In this document: positions 26,074 to 32,820 of the stretch, one piece after another | Layout: each line of letters opens with the position of its first letter | How positions within the stretch are numbered: the stretch's first letter is position 1 | Assembly: GCA_964453335.1 (NCBI GenBank) | Contig: CAYVOK010000009.1 | Location: 58,141 to 122,140 of the forward strand | From: VGBO01 sp964453335 | GTDB lineage: Bacteria > Actinomycetota > Acidimicrobiia > Acidimicrobiales > CAIXPF01 | Direction: 5' to 3' | DNA: 64,000 nucleotides | The notes under the pieces: model-generated | Database searches by the model: none | What the model saw: the letters and a program-made list of their open reading frames with translations, nothing else | What the model was told of the DNA's origin: nothing | Program-made: the position numbers and the translations under genes

Positions 26074-26367
26074 GTGAGCTTCCTCGTGGTCACGTCCGGT
26101 AGCACCGGAGGCGGCCAGGATGGTTCTGCAGCGGGGACAGCGGGGACCAACGGGTCGAACGGACAGAACGGCGCTCCTGGCCGCGACGGTGCCCTGTCTA
26201 CGCCTGTGTCGCTTCCGGCCGGTTGGGTGGACAGCCCCGGTGTGCTGGGCCAGACGGCGTTCATCGCGTTCTCCGGTCCGGTCGCACTCGCCTGCACCGG
26301 CTGCGTCGACCCGTCCCGGGCCGGCCTCGGCCGCCAGTTGGTCTCGGTTACCGTGCGCGGTCGCTAG
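26074..26367 (+). CDS. Doubtful small ORF with collagen-like Gly-X-Y repeats
   Basis: The 97-residue frame from GTG 26074 contains TAGTNGSNGQNGAPGRDGA, a short Gly-x-y stretch, then a hydrophobic segment with ALACTGC. No convincing ribosome site or signal peptide is present. It may be the remnant of a longer collagen-like surface protein or a chance frame. It ends 10 bp before the next gene. Confidence 0.35.
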   Translation: MSFLVVTSGSTGGGQDGSAAGTAGTNGSNGQNGAPGRDGALSTPVSLPAGWVDSPGVLGQTAFIAFSGPVALACTGCVDPSRAGLGRQLVSVTVRGR

Positions 26368-26370
26368 GGT
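26365..26370 (+). promoter_or_regulatory. Putative -10 element of the DUF4287/DUF1801 gene
   Basis: TAGGGT, seven bases, then GTG 26378. It overlaps the stop of the doubtful small ORF. Confidence 0.55.
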
Positions 26371-26377
26371 CCGGTCC

Positions 26378-27105
26378 GTGCCGACGACCCCGGGTGACCG
26401 TTCCGCGCAGTTCCCTGCGATCGAGCGGAAGCACGGTCGCCCGATCGACCACTGGTTCGCGGAGCTCGCCCGCCTCGGCGAGGCGAAGTACGCCGACCAG
26501 CTGGCGTTCCTCCAGGAGCAGCACGGGTTCAGCCGGGCCCACGCGAACGCGGTCGTCATGACGGCACGCGGGTCGACGTCGTCGCGGCGCTTCGCCGATC
26601 TGGAGGAATATCTCCGCTTGCTCGGAGGCGTGCATGCTGAGCTCGCACGACGGATCATCGCCACCATCGCCGACGCGTTCCCCGAGCTCGAGCTCGTGAT
26701 CGCCTGGAACCAGCCGATGTTCCGGTTCGGCAAGGACTACGTGTTCGGCCTGTCCGCATCGACGAACCACCTGTCGATCGCGGCGGTCGGAGTCGATGCG
26801 GCGGCCCTCCTCGCCGACAGGCTGCACGGGTTGTCGACGACGAAGAAGACGGTGCGGATCCCTCTCGACTGGGAGGTCGACGCGTCGCTGCTCCGAGACC
26901 TCGTCGCAGCACAGCTCACAGCACNNNNNNNNNNNNNNNNNNNNNNNNNNNNNNNNNNNNNNNNNNNNNNNNNNNNNNNNNNNNNNNNNNNNNNNNNNNN
27001 NNNNNNNNNNNNNNNNNNNNNNNNTGGGAGGTCGACGCGTCGCTGCTCCGAGACCTCGTCGCAGCACAGCTCACAGCACGTGCCGATCGACCGCAGCGTG
27101 CATGA
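26378..27105 (+). CDS. DUF4287/DUF1801 protein, interrupted by an assembly gap
   Basis: The N-terminal part, HGRPIDHWFAELARLG...YADQLAFLQEQHGFSRAHANAVVM, matches DUF4287. The C-terminal part, FPELELVIAWNQPMFRFG..YVFGLSASTNHLSIAAVG, matches DUF1801. Biochemical function is unknown; DUF1801 has an iron-chaperone-like fold. The 100 Ns at 26925-27024 are flanked by an identical 55 bp, and if one copy and the Ns are removed the frame runs on to a stop at 27105, giving 190 aa ending QLTARADRPQRA. The gene is therefore probably intact. GTG 26378 follows a leaderless-type hexamer. Confidence 0.8.
26870..26924 (+). repeat. 55-bp duplicate, left flank of gap 1
   Basis: Identical to 27025-27079 on the other side of the Ns. 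It is best read as the shared end of two overlapping contigs. Confidence 0.95.
26925..27024. other. Assembly gap of 100 N
   Basis: A placeholder of exactly 100 N between identical 55-bp ends. The true gap is probably zero or negative. Confidence 0.95.
27025..27079 (+). repeat. 55-bp duplicate, right flank of gap 1
   Basis: Second copy of 26870-26924. Confidence 0.95.
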
Positions 27106-27118
27106 TCCTGGGGAATCT

Positions 27119-27601
27119 ATGGAACCGACGACCGTACGCTCATCCCACGACCTCGTCCTCGAGCGCGTCGTGCCCGTCCCGCAGGAACACCTCTGGCGCG
27201 GGTGGACCGACCCGACGGTGCTCGTCCGCTGGTTCACGCCGGCGCCGTGGGTGACGACGGAGGCCGAGGTCGAACTGCGTCCCGGCGGGATCTTCCGCAC
27301 GGTGATGGAAGGCCCCGACGGTGAACGGAACGAGGGCGCCGGTTGCGTCCTCGAGGTCGTCGAGCCGCGTCGGTTCGTCTGGACGAGCGCGCTCGGGCCG
27401 GGGTTCGTCCCGAACATCGTGACCGAGGGGTTCGCCTTCACGGCGATCCTCGAGTTCGACGCCGTGCCCGGCGGCACCCGCTATCGGGCCACCGCTCGGC
27501 ATGCCACCCCGGACGACGCCGCGACCCACGCGGCGATGGGCTTCGAGGCCGGGTGGGGCGCTGCCCTCGACCAGCTCGTGGCGCTCCACGGCGAGGTCTG
27601 A
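27119..27601 (+). CDS. SRPBCC (AHSA1-like) family protein
   Basis: This 160-aa protein has the START/AHSA1 pattern: LVLERVVPVPQEHLWRGWTDPTVLVRWFTPAPW, ELRPGGIFRTVMEGPDGE, EPRRFVWTSALGPGF and the C-terminal GFEAGWGAALDQL helix lining the cavity. It would bind a small hydrophobic ligand or act as a ligand-binding partner. It starts 13 bp after the DUF4287/DUF1801 gene, a frequent pairing in actinobacteria. Confidence 0.88.
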   Translation: MEPTTVRSSHDLVLERVVPVPQEHLWRGWTDPTVLVRWFTPAPWVTTEAEVELRPGGIFRTVMEGPDGERNEGAGCVLEVVEPRRFVWTSALGPGFVPNIVTEGFAFTAILEFDAVPGGTRYRATARHATPDDAATHAAMGFEAGWGAALDQLVALHGEV

Positions 27602-27603
27602 CC

Positions 27604-27618
27604 GCCCCGCACCGGGGC
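27604..27618. terminator. Small hairpin between convergent SRPBCC gene and tmRNA
   Basis: GCCCC-GCACC-GGGGC forms a 5-bp GC stem between the SRPBCC stop and the tmRNA 3' end. There is no T-tract, so intrinsic termination is uncertain. Confidence 0.35.
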
Positions 27619-27624
27619 TCGTGC

Positions 27625-28015
27625 TGGTGGAGCTGGGGGGAATCGAACCCCCGTCCGCTGAAAGGTCACCGTTCGCGCTACGACCATTCCCGAGTTCCCG
27701 GCTCACGGTCGCCGGCTCGCCGGGTCGAGTGGAGCCGGAGCTCCTGTCCCGCCAGAACTTTCTCTGAGGTCAGTGGTCTTTCCGCACCGTCAGTGGTCTC
27801 TCCGCACCGTCCCCCACCGCTTCTGTTGCCGGGCTGCGATGAGCTGGCCCCGCGTGCCGTCGCCGGTCGCTGTGTTCCTCACGTCACCTGACGGATCAGG
27901 CAGCGAGAGTGAGATCGTCCGTGTTGGCGTCTCATTGGGTGCCCCGTTTCACGAGTCTGAGCAACTCGGGTCGCACGTTCGACTCCCGGTTCCAACGTCG
28001 AAACCGATCAGCCCC
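27625..28015 (-). ncRNA. ssrA: Transfer-messenger RNA (tmRNA)
   Basis: The mature 5' end on the minus strand reads GGGGCTGATCGGTTTCGACG, the standard tmRNA opening, and the 3' end reads GGGGGTTCGATTCCCCCC then AGCTCCACCA, the T-arm and encoded CCA of the tRNA-like part. Length is about 391 nt. The tag frame resumes at GCC 27928 and stops at TGA 27896, encoding ANTDDLTLAA, whose hydrophobic C-terminus should be recognised by ClpXP-type proteases. The gene lies 46 bp downstream of smpB on the same strand, the classical pairing. tmRNA with SmpB rescues stalled ribosomes. Confidence 0.97.
27896..27928 (-). other. tmRNA proteolysis-tag reading frame
   Basis: Eleven codons, GCC AAC ACG GAC GAT CTC ACT CTC GCT GCC TGA, encode A-N-T-D-D-L-T-L-A-A. 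The L-x-L-A-A end is the conserved degron, and the resume codon is GCC. Confidence 0.9.
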
Positions 28016-28028
28016 GTACAAGGACCGC

Positions 28029-28034
28029 ATGCTA
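28029..28034 (-). promoter_or_regulatory. Putative -10 element of ssrA
   Basis: TAGCAT on the minus strand lies 13 bases before the mature 5' end, leaving a leader of about seven bases for RNase P to remove. No clear -35 element is seen. Confidence 0.45.
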
Positions 28035-28061
28035 CCCGCCCGCTGGGGCACAGGCGTCGGG

Positions 28062-28544
28062 TCAGCGTTGGCGGCGTGCGTCGGCGAGCGCGCGGCGGGC
28101 CTCGAGATCGGCATCGCGCCGGGCGAGCACCTGCCGCTTGTCGTAGGACTTCCGCCCTCGTCCCATCCCGAGTTCGACCTTGATCCGGCCGTCCTTCAGG
28201 TACACCTGCAGCGGAATCAGCGCGAGGTGCTGCTGCTCGGCGATCGACTGCCAGCGGAGCAGCTCCGAGCGGTGCACGAGGAGCTTCCGTTGTCGGTCGG
28301 GTGTGTGCGCCCCGACCCCGTGACCGAACGCGTACGGCGCGATGTGCATGCCGATCAACCACAGCTCACCCCGCACGACCCGGGCGAAGGCCTCGTCGAG
28401 TCGGGCCTTCGCCTCGCGCAGCGACTTCACCTCGCTGCCGGTCAACTGCACACCGCACTCGAGGGTCTCGATGATCTCGTACTCGCGGCGGGCGAGCTTG
28501 TTGGTCGCGAGCACCCGGTTGCGCTCGTCACGCTGTCGCTTCAC
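28062..28544 (-). CDS. smpB: SsrA-binding protein SmpB
   Basis: This 160-aa protein has the diagnostic blocks ATNKLARREYEIIETLECGVQLTGSEVKSLREAKARLDEAFARV, LWLIGMHIAPYAFG and RKLLVHRSEL, plus a C-terminal GRGRKSYDKRQVLARRDA tail that enters the mRNA channel. It binds tmRNA and delivers it to stalled ribosomes. It overlaps the stop of the upstream membrane-protein gene by 17 bp. Confidence 0.97.
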   Translation of the reverse strand: MKRQRDERNRVLATNKLARREYEIIETLECGVQLTGSEVKSLREAKARLDEAFARVVRGELWLIGMHIAPYAFGHGVGAHTPDRQRKLLVHRSELLRWQSIAEQQHLALIPLQVYLKDGRIKVELGMGRGRKSYDKRQVLARRDADLEARRALADARRQR

Positions 28545-29022
28545 GTCCGCTCCGCTCGTCCCGGGTCGACGACACTACCGACCGGATCCGGTCGACACCC
28601 CGGGCGACACCGACGGCGACCACCACGAGCGCGACCCCGGCGAGCGCTGCGCCGCGCGTCACCGAGCCGTCGGCGCCCGCGCAGGTGCCGTCACAGTCGA
28701 TCTCGACGACGAGGGCGACCATCAGCGCGCACCACGCCCCGAGCACCAGGTAGGCGACGGTGCGGACGGTCCGCCGCACCGCCCTCGTCCGGACGGCACC
28801 CACGAGACCGTCGAACAGGCCGACACCGAGCGCGACGGGTGCACCGGCGACCGCCGCCACGATCCCGGCGATCAGTGGGCCGCCGATCGACTCCTCGACG
28901 ATGCCGCTCGCCTCCGGGTAGCCGACCCGTGCGTTCGCCCACACGGCACCGACGAGCACGACGGCTGCGGCCGCGAGCGGGGGGAGCAGACGCTCGGCGC
29001 GGGACGCTCGTGACGCAGGCAC
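28528..29022 (-). CDS. Four-helix membrane protein of unknown function
   Basis: This 164-aa protein starts at GTG 29022. Four hydrophobic stretches are visible (about 12-27, 45-62, 80-101 and 119-141), with a short loop DCDGTCAG containing two cysteines on one side of the membrane. I do not recognise the family. It is translationally linked to smpB by a 17-bp overlap and is divergent from the M67 peptidase gene. Confidence 0.7.
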   Translation of the reverse strand: MPASRASRAERLLPPLAAAAVVLVGAVWANARVGYPEASGIVEESIGGPLIAGIVAAVAGAPVALGVGLFDGLVGAVRTRAVRRTVRTVAYLVLGAWCALMVALVVEIDCDGTCAGADGSVTRGAALAGVALVVVAVGVARGVDRIRSVVSSTRDERSGREATA

Positions 29023-29048
29023 CCGACCAGTTTCGCGCCCGGCGCCGC

Positions 29049-29054
29049 TACCGT
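29049..29054 (+). promoter_or_regulatory. Putative -10 element of the mec-cysO-cysM cluster
   Basis: TACCGT, seven bases, then GTG 29062, the leaderless arrangement. Confidence 0.55.
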
Positions 29055-29061
29055 TCCCCCC

Positions 29062-29475
29062 GTGCTCAGCCTCGACCGGGACACCTACCTCGACATCGTC
29101 GCCCAGGCGCTCGACGAGTTCCCCCTCGAGTGCTGCGGGCTGCTCGCCGGTGACCCGACGACGGGCCGGGTCGTCCGCTACCACCGCTGCCGGAACGCGG
29201 CGGGGTCGAGCCGTGTGTACACGGTCGACGCCAAGGACCAGCTGCGGGCCAGCCGTGCTGCGGACGACGACGGTCTCGAGATCATCGGCGTCGTGCACTC
29301 GCACACGCACACGCCGCCGTACCCCTCGCCCACCGACGTCACGCAGGCACCCGACCCGACGTGGCACTACGCGATCGTGTCGCTCGCGCACGGCGAGGCG
29401 TCGCTGCGGTCGTACCGGATCGTCGACGGCACCGTGTCCGAGGAACCGGTCGTGGTCGCACCCGCTGGCGGGTAG
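29062..29475 (+). CDS. mec: M67 (JAMM) metallopeptidase, Mec-like
   Basis: This 137-aa protein carries a complete JAMM zinc site: E23 in PLECCG, H79 and H81 in HSHTH, S89 and D92 in PSPTD. In mycobacteria the homologue Mec+ releases cysteine from the CysO-cysteine adduct. Its neighbours here, a CysO-like sulfur carrier and CysM, reproduce that cluster. It may also trim the extra alanine seen on CysO in this genome (inference). Confidence 0.92.
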   Translation: MLSLDRDTYLDIVAQALDEFPLECCGLLAGDPTTGRVVRYHRCRNAAGSSRVYTVDAKDQLRASRAADDDGLEIIGVVHSHTHTPPYPSPTDVTQAPDPTWHYAIVSLAHGEASLRSYRIVDGTVSEEPVVVAPAGG

Positions 29476-29560
29476 GTCCAGGCAAACAGATAAACTCCGA
29501 TCCGTTACGTCGACATTCGACGCACCGTCCGATCGACCGCACACCCTCCGGGAGTCCCAC

Positions 29561-29839
29561 GTGGCCGTAAGCGTCCGTCTGCCAACCGTGCTCCGGCCCC
29601 ACGCTGCCGGTCAGACCGTGGTCGAGGCCGAGGCCGGCTCGGTGGGCGACATCATCGCCGGGCTCGTCGCCCGCTTCCCCGGGATGTCCGGCCACCTGCT
29701 GAACGAGGCCGGGGAACTTCAGCGGTTCGTGAACATCTACGTCGACGACGAGGACATCCGGTACCTCGACAAGGCGGCCACCGCCGTCGCCGACGGTGCC
29801 GAAGTCACCATCCTCCCCGCCGTCGCCGGCGGCGCCTGA
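29561..29839 (+). CDS. cysO: CysO-like ubiquitin-fold sulfur carrier protein
   Basis: This 92-aa MoaD/ThiS-type beta-grasp protein starts at GTG 29561. It has VRLPTVLRPHAAGQ, VNIYVDDEDIRYL and DGAEVTILPAVAGG. The C-terminal di-glycine (90-91), which carries thiocarboxylate sulfur for cysteine synthesis, is followed by one further residue, A92, so processing would be needed before activation. It lies between the JAMM peptidase and CysM. Confidence 0.92.
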   Translation: MAVSVRLPTVLRPHAAGQTVVEAEAGSVGDIIAGLVARFPGMSGHLLNEAGELQRFVNIYVDDEDIRYLDKAATAVADGAEVTILPAVAGGA

Positions 29840-29850
29840 ACGGAACGACG

Positions 29851-30810
29851 ATGACACGTGTCGCGTCGGTGCTCGACCTGATCGGCAACACACCGGTCGT
29901 CGACATCTCGGTGCTCTCGCCGAACCCCGACGCGCGCATCTTCATCAAGCTCGAAGGCGGCAACCCGGGCGGCTCGGTCAAGGACCGGATCGCCAAGGCG
30001 ATGATCGAGAAAGCCGAACGCGACGGTGAGCTGTGGCCCGGCCGACGGATCCTCGAGCCGAGCTCGGGCAACACCGGTATCGGGCTCGCCCTCATCGCCC
30101 GGCTGCGCGGGCACCCGATCACGATCGTGATGCCCGACAACACCACGAACGAGCGTCGGCAACTGCTCGAGATGTACGGCGCCGACGTCGTGCTCACCCC
30201 CGGGGCCGAAGGTTCCAACGGTGCGGTGCGGCGGGCCCAGCAGCTCGCTGACGAACACCCCGAATGGGCGTTCCTCTACCAGTACGGCAACGAGGCGAAC
30301 CCGCAGGCGCACTACGACACCACCGGGCCGGAACTGCTGCGGGACATCCCTGAGATCACCCATTTCGTGACCGGTCTCGGGACGTCGGGGACCCTCCTCG
30401 GTGTCGGCACGTACCTGCGCGAGCAGAAGCCCGACGTGAAGATCTTCGCCGTCGAACCGCCCGCCGGTGAGAAGGTCGAGGGGTTGCGCAGCCTCGACGA
30501 CGGGTTCATCCCGCCCGTGTTCCTCAAGTGGGGCGGCGCCGACCTGCTCGACGGCAAGCGCATCGTGCGACCCCGTGAATCGGTCGAGTGGACCCGACGT
30601 CTCGCGTCCGACTGCGGCATCTTCGCCGGGGTCTCCACAGGGTCGGCTGTCGCCGGGGCGATCAAGGTCGCCGAACGGCTACCCGCAGGCGAGCACGCCA
30701 CCATCGCGGTGATCTCCCCCGACGGCGGGTGGAAGTACATCTCGACCGGTATCTACACCGGTGACATCGAGACCGCTGCGGCGATCGCGGAGACCGTCAA
30801 CACCTGGTGA
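29851..30810 (+). CDS. cysM: Cysteine synthase CysM
   Basis: This 319-aa PLP enzyme has the lysine in NPGGSVKDRIAKAM, the substrate loop PSSGNTGIGLAL, GLGTSGTLLGVG for phosphate binding, and GVSTGSAVAGA. In the CysO pathway O-phosphoserine and CysO-thiocarboxylate are joined to form CysO-cysteine, later hydrolysed by Mec. It starts 11 bp after cysO. Confidence 0.95.
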   Translation: MTRVASVLDLIGNTPVVDISVLSPNPDARIFIKLEGGNPGGSVKDRIAKAMIEKAERDGELWPGRRILEPSSGNTGIGLALIARLRGHPITIVMPDNTTNERRQLLEMYGADVVLTPGAEGSNGAVRRAQQLADEHPEWAFLYQYGNEANPQAHYDTTGPELLRDIPEITHFVTGLGTSGTLLGVGTYLREQKPDVKIFAVEPPAGEKVEGLRSLDDGFIPPVFLKWGGADLLDGKRIVRPRESVEWTRRLASDCGIFAGVSTGSAVAGAIKVAERLPAGEHATIAVISPDGGWKYISTGIYTGDIETAAAIAETVNTW

Positions 30811-30840
30811 TCCGACCACGTCGGCGGGGTACCGCACGGC

Positions 30841-31401
30841 GTGGCCGATGGCGCGATCTGGGGTTGGCTCGCAGGTGCGACGCTCGCTGCGACGATGCTC
30901 GCCGTCGTGCCGGGATGGGAACGCGGCACCGCCGAACGTGCCGCAGCGATCCGCCTCGACGCAGTCCCGGCCGACCGGGGTGTGATCGTGCGCAGCGACG
31001 CAGTGCCCGATGGTGGTGCCGTCGACGTGCGCACGGTGTGCGTGCGCGGTGGACGTCGACCCGACATCACCTGGGACCGGCTGCCGAACGACACCGCCGA
31101 GGTGGCGGTCGTGACCGAACTGGTCGAACGCGACGGGACGCGGCGGGTCCACGACGTCGTGCTGCGGCTCGACCCCGCCCGGGCCGGGTGGCACGCAGGT
31201 GGGCCGCAAACCGGGGGCGATGCATCGCCGTTCGTCGCCCCGTGCCGCAGCGGTGCGTCGACGATGCGGATCACCGTCGTCGCGCTCCACTCGCCCCTAC
31301 TGGCCGGCATCGACGGTGGTGACAGTGCCGCGACGGTGCTCGACGCCCTCGCCGCGCACGCAACGGCACGACGCACGATCAGTTCGGCCTTCCTCCGCTG
31401 A
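30841..31401 (+). CDS. Membrane-anchored PEBP/YbhB-like protein (tentative)
   Basis: This 186-aa protein has an N-terminal hydrophobic segment (6-24) and then a beta-rich domain. VHDVVLRLDPARAGWHAG, FVAPCRSGASTMRITVVALHSPLLAGIDGGDSAATVLDALAAHATARRTI matches the order of elements in the C-terminal half of bacterial PEBP/YbhB proteins, but the ligand-site DPD and GPCPP motifs are only partly kept. Function is unknown. It sits between cysM and rph. Confidence 0.55.
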   Translation: MADGAIWGWLAGATLAATMLAVVPGWERGTAERAAAIRLDAVPADRGVIVRSDAVPDGGAVDVRTVCVRGGRRPDITWDRLPNDTAEVAVVTELVERDGTRRVHDVVLRLDPARAGWHAGGPQTGGDASPFVAPCRSGASTMRITVVALHSPLLAGIDGGDSAATVLDALAAHATARRTISSAFLR

Positions 31402-31465
31402 GGCCGGGGCTGGCATCATCGACCGGTCCGTCCGCACCGTGCGGTCGCGACGGTGAGGAGTCCCC

Positions 31466-32179
31466 ATGCGTGCCGACGGTCGTGCCCCGGACGAACTGCG
31501 TCCCGTCAGCTTCGAACGCGACTTCACCGAGATGACCCCCGGATCGGTGCTCGTCACGTTCGGGCGGACCCGCGTGCTGTGCACCGTGTCGGTCGACGAG
31601 GACGTGCCGCGGTGGATGAAGGGCAGCGGCAAGGGCTGGGTGACCGCCGAGTACAACATGCTCCCCGGCTCGTCGCCCGAACGGGTCCGACGTTCGACGA
31701 CGAACGGCCGCTCGCAGGAGATCCAACGGCTCATCGGTCGTTCGCTGCGCGCGGTCACCGACCTCGTCGCCATGGGTGAGGTGTCCATCACCGTGGACTG
31801 CGACGTACTGCAGGCCGACGGGGGGACGCGCACCGCGTCGATCTGCGGCGCCTACCTCGCACTGCACGACGCCTGCACCCGGCTCCAGCGTTCCGGCCGT
31901 CTGCGGACCCACCCGCTCACCGACACGCTCGGTGCGATCAGCGTCGGGGTCGTCGACGGGACGCCGCTGCTCGACCTGCCCTACGTCGAGGACTCCGTCG
32001 CCGAGGTCGACTTCAACGTGGTCATGCTCGGCGACGGCACCTTCGTCGAGGTGCAGGGCACCGCTGAGGGCAAGTCGTTCCGGCGGGACGAGCTCGACGC
32101 GCTCGTCGACCTCGCCGCAGCGGGGATCGGCCGTATCGCAGAGCTGCAGCGCGCCTACCTCGCCGCCCCGCTCGGGTGA
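31466..32179 (+). CDS. rph: Ribonuclease PH
   Basis: This 237-aa protein shows RADGRAPDELRPVSFERDFTEMTPGSVLVTFGRTRVLCTVSVD, LPGSSPERVRR, GRSQEIQRLIGRSLRAVTDL and CDVLQADGGTRTASICGAY, all diagnostic. It trims tRNA 3' ends phosphorolytically. The ATG has a GGAG ribosome site. Its stop overlaps the rdgB start (GTGA), the usual rph-rdgB pair. Confidence 0.97.
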   Translation: MRADGRAPDELRPVSFERDFTEMTPGSVLVTFGRTRVLCTVSVDEDVPRWMKGSGKGWVTAEYNMLPGSSPERVRRSTTNGRSQEIQRLIGRSLRAVTDLVAMGEVSITVDCDVLQADGGTRTASICGAYLALHDACTRLQRSGRLRTHPLTDTLGAISVGVVDGTPLLDLPYVEDSVAEVDFNVVMLGDGTFVEVQGTAEGKSFRRDELDALVDLAAAGIGRIAELQRAYLAAPLG

Positions 32180-32781
32180 CCGACCGCCGGGAGTTCGTGT
32201 GCGCCTCGGCGAACCCGGACAAGGTCGCCGAGCTCGCCGCGATCCTCGACGGGGTCGGCATCGAGCTGCTGCCGCGGCCCACCGACGTCCCCGAGGTCGC
32301 CGAGGACGGACGCACGCTCGTCGACAACGCCCGCCGCAAGGCAGTCGCCCTCTGCCGGGCGACGGGTCGGCCTGCGATCGCAGACGACACCGGGCTCGAG
32401 GTCGACGCCCTCGACGGCCGTCCCGGGGTCGACGCCGCCGTGTACGCCGGACCGCGCGCGACCTATGTCGAGAACGTGTCGATGCTCCTCGGCGAGCTCG
32501 CAGCGGTCGGTGCTGTCGGGCCCGTGGGGCGGGCGGCGCGGTTCCGCACCGTTGCGTTCGTCGCATGGCCCGACGGTCGGGAGACGATCGCCGAGGGCGT
32601 CGTCGAGGGTTGGATCACCGAGGCAGCTCGGGGCGGGGGCTGGGGGTACGACCCGGTCTTCGCCGTCGGTGACCTCGGCGGGCGCACGTTCGGCGAGGTC
32701 GACGCGGTGACCAAGCACGTCGTGTCGCACCGGGGCCGGGCGTTCCGGCGGCTCGCCGAACTGCTCGACACCATCGACTGA
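32176..32781 (+). CDS. rdgB: RdgB/HAM1 non-canonical purine NTP pyrophosphatase
   Basis: This 201-aa protein has CASANPDKVAELAAIL (the S/T-x-N-x-x-K motif), EDGRTLVDNARRKA, ADDTGLEVDALDGRPGVDAAVYAG and GGGWGYDPVF. It hydrolyses dITP, XTP and related mutagenic nucleotides. GTG 32176 overlaps the rph stop by 4 bp, indicating translational coupling. Confidence 0.96.
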   Translation: MTDRREFVCASANPDKVAELAAILDGVGIELLPRPTDVPEVAEDGRTLVDNARRKAVALCRATGRPAIADDTGLEVDALDGRPGVDAAVYAGPRATYVENVSMLLGELAAVGAVGPVGRAARFRTVAFVAWPDGRETIAEGVVEGWITEAARGGGWGYDPVFAVGDLGGRTFGEVDAVTKHVVSHRGRAFRRLAELLDTID

Positions 32782-32807
32782 ACCGGCTGGTTGTCACAGG
32801 GGGAACG

Positions 32808-32813
32808 TACGTT
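32808..32813 (+). promoter_or_regulatory. Putative -10 element of the HNH gene
   Basis: TACGTT, seven bases, then ATG 32821. This decides the start against the frame beginning at 32791. Confidence 0.55.
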
Positions 32814-32820
32814 CGCCCGT

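Larger units (their letters stand above)
25930..26377. other. 448-bp region with no confident gene
   Basis: Between the ZIP stop and the DUF4287/DUF1801 start only one short frame of doubtful reality is visible (26074-26367). The first 144 bp show no promoter hexamer, repeat or RNA that I can support. Confidence 0.5.

Noticed and set aside
26120..27601. Single 493-residue protein spanning DUF4287/DUF1801, Ns and SRPBCC
   Set aside because: It depends on 100 arbitrary Ns. Joining the 55-bp overlap separates two genes, with a stop at 27105 and ATG 27119.
27625..27690. tRNA gene suggested by the T-loop and CCA end
   Set aside because: These belong to the tRNA-like 3' domain of tmRNA; no anticodon arm lies next to them and the matching 5' half is at 28015.
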